From: a bacterium
Lineage (GTDB): Bacteria; Chloroflexota; Dormibacteria; UBA8260; Bog-877
Direction of reading: 5' to 3'
NCBI GenBank assembly: GCA_021791345.1
Contig: JAJYWT010000092.1
Location: 1 to 15,929 of the forward strand
DNA length: 15,929 nt
In this document: in pieces, positions 1-5,708 of the stretch
Numbering within the stretch: position 1 is the first letter of the stretch
How the letters are laid out: the number at the start of each line of letters is the position of its first letter
Program-made: the position numbers and the translations under genes
Notes under the pieces: generated by a model
What the model was told of the DNA's origin: nothing
The model's input: only the letters and a program-made list of their open reading frames with translations
The model's database searches: none

Positions 1-402
1 GGACAGGCTGTAGTTGACCCCTGACTTCCCCGGTCCGCCGGCGAAGTACAGTGGCCGCCACATTCCCCCCTCCACGTTGGAGTTCCAGTCCTCGTAGTTG
101 GCCTGGTTCTCGATCGGGAAGATCCACGAGAAGTCCTCGCCGATAGGCAGCGCGTAACTGGCGATGCCACCCGAGGTGGGCGTGCCCCCGGTCGCCGGCG
201 TCTGGGCGATGCTGTTGGTGGTGCTCGAGGGGGAGGTGGTGGAGCCGCAGGCCGCGACCAGAACGCCGAGAGCGGCGAGCAGCGCCAGGACGGTGGTGCG
301 GCGCGCCCCCGGCGCGCGCCGGGCGGATCCCCATGCAAACTCCAGCCACCGGCTCCGGAAGGCTCCGGTGGCGTCACCACTGGTTCCCGGCGTAGATCTC
401 AT
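1..402 (-). CDS. ABC transporter family 5 solute-binding lipoprotein, N-terminal part
   Basis: This is the first 134 codons of a gene that runs off the left edge. The ATG at 402-400 is preceded by GAGGAG with a 6-base spacer, a strong ribosome binding site. The protein opens with an unusually long N-terminal stretch (about 35 residues, ending in arginines), then a hydrophobic segment at residues 38-51 and a lipobox VAAC with Cys52, so it should be a lipid-anchored exported protein. A Ser/Thr/Pro/Gly-rich linker follows, then the mature start (YALPIGEDFSWIFPIEN and a MWRPLYF segment), which resembles dipeptide/oligopeptide/nickel-type binding proteins (SBP family 5) of high-GC bacteria. Such proteins bind a ligand outside the membrane and pass it to a permease/ATPase pair, which may lie beyond the window. 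The gene follows the FAD oxidase on the same strand after 271 bases, so it may import the oxidase's substrate (inference). The ligand is unknown. Confidence 0.85.
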   Translation of the reverse strand, partial: MRSTPGTSGDATGAFRSRWLEFAWGSARRAPGARRTTVLALLAALGVLVAACGSTTSPSSTTNSIAQTPATGGTPTSGGIASYALPIGEDFSWIFPIENQANYEDWNSNVEGGMWRPLYFAGGPGKSGVNYSLS

Positions 403-673
403 CGCCTGCTCCTCACATCTGCGGCTTCCTGATCCCCTGCTCCGACCCCGGTCGCCCGCCTGTCCCCGCCCCCGTGAAGGTGCCGGTCGCCACTTGGACG
501 GTGGCTAGGCACAGCTCGAGGGTGGGCCGGTGCACGGCTCCGGACGCCGCAGCGAACTAACCGACTGTAGGCTCGGACCTCCGGCGGTTCCATGTCCGCC
601 GACCCCAAATCGATCGCTGGAAAATTGTTTCTTCTGCACAAGCCGCTGGGGACCACCAGTCGGGCGCTCGTGA
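403..673 (-). other. Intergenic region upstream of the solute-binding protein gene
   Basis: These 271 bases separate the stop of the FAD oxidase from the lipoprotein start, and I see no convincing gene here. An AT-rich island at about 618-642 stands out in otherwise GC-rich DNA. Read on the minus strand it contains TTGTGCAGAAGAAACAA (642-626), an imperfect palindrome with TTGT/ACAA ends. A TACAGT hexamer, a possible -10 box, lies further downstream on the minus strand without a clear -35. The gap is long enough for the lipoprotein gene to have its own promoter. No terminator hairpin with a T-run follows the oxidase stop. Confidence 0.4.
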
Positions 674-2077
674 TCAATGGGCGGCCAGCCGCTCGGCCAC
701 CGTTCGCCCCGAGGGGGGCCGGCCCCCTGACTCGGCGCGGGCGTCCAGGCGGCTGAGGGCCCACTGCGTGTAGCGCACGGCCAGCCAGCGGAGTGGCTCT
801 GGCTCCCACGCCTTCGAGCGGTGGCCGACGATGGGCAGCCGGGTCAGCTCCGAGTCCGTCTCGGTGATCAGGTCGGCCAGCACCCTTCCCGCCAGGCTGG
901 TGGTGGCGACCCCGTGGCCGGTGTAACCGTAGGCCGCGGCGATGCCCCGGGCACGGTCGAACCGGATCTGCGGGATCCAGTCCCGGGGCATCCCCAGGAC
1001 CCCGCCCCAGGAGTGGGTGAAGCGCACCTCTCGAAGTTCCGGGAACCAGCTGCCGAACATCGCCCGCAGCCCCTGGTGGGTGGCCCGGTGCGCCTCGGTG
1101 CCGGACACGATCCGGGATCCCATCCGGTAGGGCGCGCCCCGCCCGCCCACCACGATGCGCCGGTCCGCGGTGAGGGCCAGGTAGTCGACCGTGAGCCGCA
1201 TCGAGGCGACGCACACCCTGGTGCGCCAGTTGATCCGATCCAGCTGCTGGTCGGAGAGGGGCTCGGTCAGGTCGATCAGGGAGTAGACGGGCAGCACGGC
1301 GCGGTGCCAGCCGGGGAACTCCGTGAGGTACGCCTCCAGCGCCAGCACCGCCACGCGGGCAGTCACCCGCCCGAATGGGGTGGTCACGAAGGGCCCTGGT
1401 CCCTCGGTGACGGAGGTCACCGGAGTGCCCTCGTGGATGACCCCCCCCAGCCGTTCGACCGCCGATGCCAGCCCCCGCACCAGCCGGCCCGGATGAAGGC
1501 AGGCGCCCGCCGGGGTGTAGATCGCGCCCGCCAGGTTCGCGACCCGGGGCAGCCCGTCGACCTCGGCGGGCTGGAGCAGACGGTGGTTGTCCCCCAGTCC
1601 GTGCTCCTCGTACTCACGTTGGGTCGCCATCAGGGCCGGCAGCTGGGCCGCACCCCGGGCCACCAGCATCATTCCCGCCTGCTCGAAGTCCGCGGGGATG
1701 CCCTCACGCTCACAGATCCGGCCGATCTCGTCAACGGTGTCGCACATCGCCCGATAGAGGTCGAGCGCGCCCCGGCGTCCGAAGTGACGCTCCAGCAGCG
1801 CGGGGCCGGCATTCAGCTCGGGGACACACCAGCTGCCATTGCGGCCGGAGGCTCCGAAGCCGATGCGCTCACGCTCCAGGACGACCACCCTCATTCCGGG
1901 GCTGCGTCGCAGCAGGTGGTATGCGGTCCAAAGCCCGGTGAAGCCGGCCCCCACGATCGCCACATCAACGTTCACCGAGCCATCCAAAGGCGGGCGCTGC
2001 GAGGTGGGTCCGGCGTCCTCCATCCAGAATCCGGGAGCCTCCCGGGGGGTGGTGGAGACCGCTGCGAGGTTGGCCAC
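674..2077 (-). CDS. FAD-dependent amine/amino-acid oxidoreductase (DAO family, PuuB-like)
   Basis: A 467-residue flavoenzyme of the D-amino-acid oxidase (DAO) fold. The N-terminal dinucleotide-binding motif VGAGFTGLWTAYHL lies at about residues 44-57. It is followed by the ERERIGFGASGRNGSW segment, typical of gamma-glutamylputrescine oxidase and related glycine/sarcosine oxidase-like proteins, and the C-terminal YGYTGHGVATTSLAGRVLAD closes the FAD site. Members oxidise a C-N bond of an amine or amino acid with O2 or another acceptor, giving an imine that hydrolyses to aldehyde or keto acid plus ammonia. The reading frame is open to 2305, but the upstream 76 codons are Arg/Pro-rich and uncharacteristic. 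I chose the GTG at 2077 because it gives the family's usual 35-45 residues before the FAD motif; an ATG at 2023 is the alternative. A 7-bp-arm inverted repeat sits 5 bases upstream of this start. The enzyme is paralogous to the oxidase at 8544-9941. Substrate unknown. Confidence 0.85.
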   Translation of the reverse strand: MANLAAVSTTPREAPGFWMEDAGPTSQRPPLDGSVNVDVAIVGAGFTGLWTAYHLLRRSPGMRVVVLERERIGFGASGRNGSWCVPELNAGPALLERHFGRRGALDLYRAMCDTVDEIGRICEREGIPADFEQAGMMLVARGAAQLPALMATQREYEEHGLGDNHRLLQPAEVDGLPRVANLAGAIYTPAGACLHPGRLVRGLASAVERLGGVIHEGTPVTSVTEGPGPFVTTPFGRVTARVAVLALEAYLTEFPGWHRAVLPVYSLIDLTEPLSDQQLDRINWRTRVCVASMRLTVDYLALTADRRIVVGGRGAPYRMGSRIVSGTEAHRATHQGLRAMFGSWFPELREVRFTHSWGGVLGMPRDWIPQIRFDRARGIAAAYGYTGHGVATTSLAGRVLADLITETDSELTRLPIVGHRSKAWEPEPLRWLAVRYTQWALSRLDARAESGGRPPSGRTVAERLAAH

Positions 2078-2081
2078 GTCC

Positions 2082-2098
2082 CGCCGATGATATCGGCG
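2082..2098. promoter_or_regulatory. 17-base perfect inverted repeat at the FAD oxidase start
   Basis: CGCCGAT-GAT-ATCGGCG has two perfectly complementary 7-base arms around a 3-base centre. It ends 4-5 bases upstream of the proposed GTG start of the minus-strand oxidase and overlaps the only purine-rich stretch (GGCGGG) that could act as its ribosome binding site. It could be a protein-binding operator or an mRNA hairpin hiding the start. No second copy was noticed in the window. Confidence 0.45.
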
Positions 2099-2423
2099 TG
2101 GGGGCGCATCCTCGCACTGTCTCCAGGCCACAGTTTGGGGGTGAAGATATGGTGGGGGCGCACATAGTGGAGAGCGGACCCCAGGTCTAGAGTGGAGACG
2201 ATGTGCCGGTTCTCCCCCGCCGCTTGCCCGATGCTCGGCTTGCGCCCGCGCTGCTACTCGGTGCCGCGCCCGCAGCGACCGGCTCCGGAAGGCGGCCTTA
2301 GCCACGGCCGGCGGCGTTCCAAGCGCCCGCCGTCCGCTCCCACCTGATCCGGTTTCCGAGGATCAACGATTGAGAGTCGGCGGGATGGGGCGCTCCCGGT
2401 GGCGGTCGGCGCGTCCACCCGAG

Positions 2424-2444
2424 CCGCCAGGGACGACCTGGCGG
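2424..2444 (+). promoter_or_regulatory. Strong hairpin in the leader of the class III aminotransferase gene
   Basis: CCGCCAGG and CCTGGCGG form a perfect 8-bp GC-rich stem with a 5-base loop (GACGA), 34 bases before the ATG at 2479. The following bases, GTTTGAATT, are only weakly T-rich, so an attenuator-type terminator is possible but not classic. It could equally be an operator. It is followed by the palindrome TTGC-AAC-GCAA (2452-2462), just upstream of the ribosome binding site. Confidence 0.45.
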
Positions 2445-2466
2445 GTTTGAATTGCAACGCAACTTT

Positions 2467-2471
2467 AGGAG
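2467..2471 (+). promoter_or_regulatory. Ribosome binding site of the class III aminotransferase
   Basis: AGGAG lies 7 bases before the ATG at 2479 in a locally AT-richer stretch. It fixes the start of this gene. Confidence 0.75.
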
Positions 2472-2478
2472 ATAGGTC

Positions 2479-3849
2479 ATGAGCGCAACCAGTGAGGCCC
2501 CGGCGGCGTCCCGAGTCGCCGAGCTGATCGCCCGCGAGGAGGAGGAGTTTCGGCGCCGGCGCCCCCGGTCCCACGAGCTGGTCGAGCGGGCCCGCCGGCA
2601 CAGTCCCGGAGGCGTGCCGTCCTCCTTCCAGGACAGTCCGCCCTATCCGATCTTCGTCGACCGGGGACAGGGGAGTCAGGTCTGGGATGCGGACGGCAAC
2701 CAGTACGCCGACTTTCACAACGGCTTCGGGGTCAACGTGGTCGGACACGCCCATCCCAAGGTGGTGGAGGCGATCCGGCGGCGCGCGGGTGACGGCACCC
2801 ACTTCGCCCAGCCGACCGAGGACTTCATCGTGGTCGCCGAGGAGCTGGCGCGGAGATTCCACCTGCCCCAGTGGCGGTTCGGCAACTCCGGTACCGAGAC
2901 CACCCTCGACGCGATCAGGATGGCGCGCGGCTTCACCGGCCGCGAGCGGGTGGTGAAGATCGAGGCCACCTACCACGGCCACCACGACTCCCTGATGGTC
3001 TCGGTCGAGCCCAAGCCGGAGCTCATGGGTCCGGCGGACCGGCCCAACTCAGTGCCTCAGTCGGAGGGAATCCCCAAGGCCGTGGTCGAGCTGGTCACGG
3101 TGATCCCGTTCAACGATCTGGAGGCAGCCGAGCGCGCCTTCCAAGAACATCCGGACGAGATCGCCTGCGTCATCGTCGAGCCGGCCATGATGAACATCGG
3201 GATGGTTCTGCCCGAGCCCGGATACCTGGACGGACTCAAGGAGATCGCCCACCGCCATCAGGCGCTCTTGGTGTTCGACGAGGTCAAGACCGGGGTCACA
3301 CTCTCGTCCGGTGGCGCCACCGAGACCTTCGGGGTCGAGCCCGACATCGTCTGTCTGGCCAAGGCGATCGGAGGCGGACTCCCCTGTGGCGCTGTTGGTG
3401 CCCGCGCGGACGTGATGGCTCTGGTGGCGGAGGGCAGGGTGAGCCAGATGGGTACGTTCAACGGCAACGCGCTCACCATGGCGGCCTCGCGGGCCACCCT
3501 GATGGAGGTGCTGACCCCGCTTGCGTACTCGCACTTCGAGGCCCTCGACGAGGTGCTCCGAGGGGGGCTGGAGCGGGTGATCGGGGAGCACGAGCTGCCC
3601 TTCCATGTGATCACCATCGGCGCCCGTGGCTGCGTGACCTACCGCCGCGACCCGGTGCGGAACTACCGCGACTACCTCCAGATCGACAAGTCCTATTCCT
3701 ATCTCTCCTGGCTGTATCAGTCGAACCGAGGGGTGCTGATGGCCCCCGGAGCCGAGGAGAACTGGACTTTGTCGGTGCAGCACACCGAGGCCGACGTTCA
3801 GCGCTATGTGGACAACTTCGAGGAGATGGCGCGCGCCCTGCGGAGCTGA
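2479..3849 (+). CDS. Class III aminotransferase, glutamate-1-semialdehyde aminomutase-like
   Basis: A 456-residue PLP enzyme of aminotransferase class III. Visible landmarks are the N-terminal SPGGVPSSFQ and the VWDADGNQYADF segment, GHAHPKVVEAI, the cofactor-phosphate region FGNSGTETTLDAIRMAR, a YHGHHD motif, the VFDEVKTG motif with Asp267 that contacts the pyridine nitrogen, and CLAKAIGGGLPCGAVG with the Schiff-base Lys295. The N-terminal 40 residues are Arg/Glu-rich and slightly longer than usual. The sequence is closest in style to glutamate-1-semialdehyde 2,1-aminomutase (HemL), but no tetrapyrrole gene is nearby. The neighbours are amine oxidases, an aldehyde dehydrogenase and a PucR regulator, so a catabolic transaminase acting on an omega-amino or beta-amino compound is more likely (inference). 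The start is fixed by AGGAG 7 bases upstream. A 9-bp-arm inverted repeat follows the stop, before pucR. Its family is certain, its substrate is not. Confidence 0.88.
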   Translation: MSATSEAPAASRVAELIAREEEEFRRRRPRSHELVERARRHSPGGVPSSFQDSPPYPIFVDRGQGSQVWDADGNQYADFHNGFGVNVVGHAHPKVVEAIRRRAGDGTHFAQPTEDFIVVAEELARRFHLPQWRFGNSGTETTLDAIRMARGFTGRERVVKIEATYHGHHDSLMVSVEPKPELMGPADRPNSVPQSEGIPKAVVELVTVIPFNDLEAAERAFQEHPDEIACVIVEPAMMNIGMVLPEPGYLDGLKEIAHRHQALLVFDEVKTGVTLSSGGATETFGVEPDIVCLAKAIGGGLPCGAVGARADVMALVAEGRVSQMGTFNGNALTMAASRATLMEVLTPLAYSHFEALDEVLRGGLERVIGEHELPFHVITIGARGCVTYRRDPVRNYRDYLQIDKSYSYLSWLYQSNRGVLMAPGAEENWTLSVQHTEADVQRYVDNFEEMARALRS

Positions 3850-3860
3850 CCTTGGCCGAG

Positions 3861-3891
3861 CTGCCCGGGTCCGGGAATCGGGCCCGGGCAG
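3861..3891 (+). terminator. Inverted repeat after the aminotransferase, possible terminator
   Basis: CTGCCCGGG and CCCGGGCAG are perfect 9-base complementary arms around a 13-base loop, starting 11 bases after the aminotransferase stop. No T-run follows, so it is either a terminator of the T-less kind seen in high-GC genomes, an mRNA-stabilising stem, or an operator for the pucR promoter just downstream. Confidence 0.45.
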
Positions 3892-3918
3892 GTGCGGGTC
3901 CCTCGGCGACGGCGCCCG

Positions 3919-3927
3919 CTAGAGTGG
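3919..3927 (+). promoter_or_regulatory. Possible -10 box of pucR (CTAGAGTGG)
   Basis: TAGAGT at 3920-3925 matches the TAnnnT form of -10 boxes common in high-GC bacteria. The same 9 bases, CTAGAGTGG, occur at 2187-2195 in the divergent control region upstream of the first aminotransferase. No good -35 is seen at 16-18 bases spacing. The start of transcription would leave a leader of roughly 85 bases before the regulator. Weak evidence. Confidence 0.25.
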
Positions 3928-4008
3928 TGGCCGAGGAGCCGCCCTTGTCGTGGCGGCGGCTTGGAGAAGGTGGTGGCGGCGGTGTGGCAGGCCGCCGCCG
4001 GTGGAGAT

Positions 4009-4013
4009 GAGGG
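4009..4013 (+). promoter_or_regulatory. Ribosome binding site deciding the PucR start
   Basis: GAGGG lies 5 bases upstream of the ATG at 4019. It favours this ATG over the upstream GTG at 3950 and over the ATG at 4007, which has GGAG directly abutting it. Confidence 0.5.
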
Positions 4014-4018
4014 CGCAG

Positions 4019-5656
4019 ATGGAATCGGCGCGGCCGGCGTCCAGCGCGGGGGCGATGAGCCTCGCCCAGGCGCTCGCGCTGGAGCCGCTGCGCGAGGCCT
4101 CGGTGGTGGCGGGCCAGGCGGGGTTGGGCCGGGACATCAGATGGGCGGACGTGGTCGACATCCCGGACCCGCTGCCCTGGGTCGGGCCCGGCCAGCTGCT
4201 GCTGACGACCGGAATCAGCTGGCCGACAGATGACGAGCAGCAGCGCCGCCTCATCCGCGATCTGGCGGCGAGCGACCTCGCCGGGGTGGTGCTGGCGGTT
4301 CCCAAATACCTCAGACACTTCCCGCCCGCGGCCAGGGAGCAGGCGGACCAGGACCGTCTGCCGCTGGTGGAGATCCCCTGGGAGGTGCCTTTCAACAGTG
4401 TGACCCGCGCGATCAACTCCACGATCATGCTGGAGCAGCTCCGGGTGATCGAGCAGTCGGCGGTCATCCACCGCGAGCTGACCAAGGCAGCGGTGACCGC
4501 GGGCAGTCTGCAGGACCTGGTCGACACCCTCGGATCGCTGATTCAGCGGGACATCACCCTGGAGGACCCCGACGGGCGGCTGCTTGCCCACTGGAACGCC
4601 AGCCCCGAGTCCGATCGGGTACGGCGCGCGACCCTGGAGAAGGGCAGGACTCCAGACCCCGTGCTGCGCCACCTCCAGTCCGCAGGCCATCTCGACCGGG
4701 TCCGCAACAGCCCGGGACCGGTGCGCATCCCCGCCAACCCCGATCTGGACCTGGCCGGCCGCGTCGTCTGCCCGATCTGGTTGCGCGGAGAGTTCCTGGG
4801 CACCGTCTGGATCGTGGAGGGCAGAGACGAGCTGAGTGAGCTGCACCTCCGCGCCGCAGAACATGCCGCCACGGTGGCGGCCCTCCACATCGCCAGCCAA
4901 CGGCAGGTGGCGATGGCGGAGCTGCGGCTGGGGGCCAGCTTCCTGGATGCCCTGCTCGAGGGCCGGGTGGACGCCGGCGCTTACAGCCAGGAGCGGGCCC
5001 GGCTGCTCGGCTTCGAGATCGACTCCAGATATCGGGTGGGGGTGGCCGCCCTCCCCGCCCGGCTCCCCCTCAGCCGGGAGGATGTGCAGCGGCGCGACCG
5101 GCTCGCCGACCGGGTGCGCCAGCTCCTGACCACGCGCGGAGGGGTGGCCGTAACCTCAAGCCGTCTGAATCGGGTGATCTTCCTGGTCCCGGCGGCGGCC
5201 GGCGGTCCATTCGCATTCCCCAGCCTGCCGGGCTGCTCGCTGGCGCTGGGACGCGAGCACCCGGGAACGGCCGGGGTGACCCGCAGCTACAGGGAGGCGC
5301 TCTCCATCCTGGACCAGGTGCCGCCGGGTGAGGTGCGGCGCTACGAGGAGATGCTGATCGAGCGCGTCCTGGGCGGCGACCTCGACGCCCGTGAGGCCTT
5401 CCTGGACCAGCTCTTCGGACCGCTGCAGCGGGCGCGCGGAGGTGGGGTCCTGCTCAGCACCCTGGTGGCGCTGGCCGAGGATGGGTTCCATCAGCGACGC
5501 ACCGCCAGTAGGCTCCATGTCCACCCCAACACCCTCCGCTACCGCCTCGATCGGGCGTCCGATCTGTTGAAGGCCGACCTCAACACGCCAGAGTGGCGTT
5601 TCCAGCTGCAGCTCGCCGCCCGCATCATGTCGCTGGGCCACAACTCGCAGGGGTGA
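4019..5656 (+). CDS. PucR-family transcriptional regulator
   Basis: A 545-residue cytoplasmic regulator. The N-terminal PucR ligand domain (residues 13-130) begins with SLAQALALEPLREASVVAG, the DIRWADVVDIPDPLPWVGPGQLLLTTG segment being typical. A middle GAF/GGDEF-like region follows (about 150-420). The C-terminal PucR helix-turn-helix (about 475-540) includes RRTASRLHVHPNTLRYRLDRA, the diagnostic VHxNTLRYRL pattern. PucR proteins respond to small metabolites and usually activate adjacent catabolic genes (purines in Bacillus; amines, GABA or amino acids in others). Lying between two aminotransferases and flanked by amine oxidases, it is the likely regulator of this locus (inference). The frame is open to a GTG at 3950, but the first 23 codons there are Trp/Arg-rich; I preferred the ATG at 4019 with GAGGG upstream. 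A hairpin with a T-run follows the stop. Confidence 0.88.
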   Translation: MESARPASSAGAMSLAQALALEPLREASVVAGQAGLGRDIRWADVVDIPDPLPWVGPGQLLLTTGISWPTDDEQQRRLIRDLAASDLAGVVLAVPKYLRHFPPAAREQADQDRLPLVEIPWEVPFNSVTRAINSTIMLEQLRVIEQSAVIHRELTKAAVTAGSLQDLVDTLGSLIQRDITLEDPDGRLLAHWNASPESDRVRRATLEKGRTPDPVLRHLQSAGHLDRVRNSPGPVRIPANPDLDLAGRVVCPIWLRGEFLGTVWIVEGRDELSELHLRAAEHAATVAALHIASQRQVAMAELRLGASFLDALLEGRVDAGAYSQERARLLGFEIDSRYRVGVAALPARLPLSREDVQRRDRLADRVRQLLTTRGGVAVTSSRLNRVIFLVPAAAGGPFAFPSLPGCSLALGREHPGTAGVTRSYREALSILDQVPPGEVRRYEEMLIERVLGGDLDAREAFLDQLFGPLQRARGGGVLLSTLVALAEDGFHQRRTASRLHVHPNTLRYRLDRASDLLKADLNTPEWRFQLQLAARIMSLGHNSQG

Positions 5657-5674
5657 TTTTCTGGTCTGAGCCAC

Positions 5675-5705
5675 ATACCGCAGCCGTGCTGGCGGGCGGT
5701 ATTTT
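5675..5705 (+). terminator. Hairpin with T-run between pucR and the GABA-transaminase-like gene
   Basis: ATACCGC (5675-5681) and GCGGTAT (5696-5702) form a 7-bp stem, with an inner GCC/GGC pairing inside the 14-base spacer, followed directly by TTTT including the end of the arm. This is the shape of a Rho-independent terminator for pucR. It ends only a few bases before the GTG start at 5709, leaving almost no room for a downstream promoter, so it may instead be an operator, a conditional terminator, or a translation-controlling hairpin for the next gene. Confidence 0.5.
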
Positions 5706-5708
5706 CGA

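Larger units (their letters stand above)
2078..2478. other. Divergent control region between FAD oxidase and aminotransferase
   Basis: These 401 bases separate two divergently transcribed catabolic genes and probably carry both promoters. From left to right they hold a perfect inverted repeat next to the oxidase start (2082-2098), two direct copies of AGTGGAGA at 2166-2173 and 2191-2198 (25-base period), a TAGAGT hexamer at 2188-2193 that could be a plus-strand -10 box, a small Cys/Arg/Pro-rich open frame with a GGAG just upstream (2201-2347, 48 codons, doubtful), a strong hairpin (2424-2444), a short palindrome TTGC-AAC-GCAA (2452-2462) and the aminotransferase ribosome binding site. No recognisable -35 box was found on either strand. 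A PucR regulator is encoded nearby and may act here (inference). Confidence 0.45.

Noticed and set aside
821..2167. Long open frame on the plus strand, opposite the first FAD oxidase
   Set aside because: Its Gly/Pro/His/Arg-rich product resembles no family and mirrors the codon bias of the real gene on the other strand. Similar antisense frames at 3611-4900, 5625-7316 and 7377-8837 on the minus strand were rejected for the same reason.
348..2293. Exact 16-base repeat ACCGGCTCCGGAAGGC at 348-363 and 2278-2293
   Set aside because: In DNA this GC-rich a single 16-base match within 16 kb is plausible by chance, and the two copies sit in unrelated contexts (signal-peptide coding region and intergenic).
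2078..2305. Upstream 76 codons of the first FAD oxidase frame
   Set aside because: The stretch is Arg/Pro-rich, lies outside the family's usual length and runs through the probable divergent promoter region.
2479..3849. Naming the first aminotransferase hemL
   Set aside because: It looks like the HemL group, but the surroundings are catabolic and no haem gene is present, so the name would imply an unsupported role.
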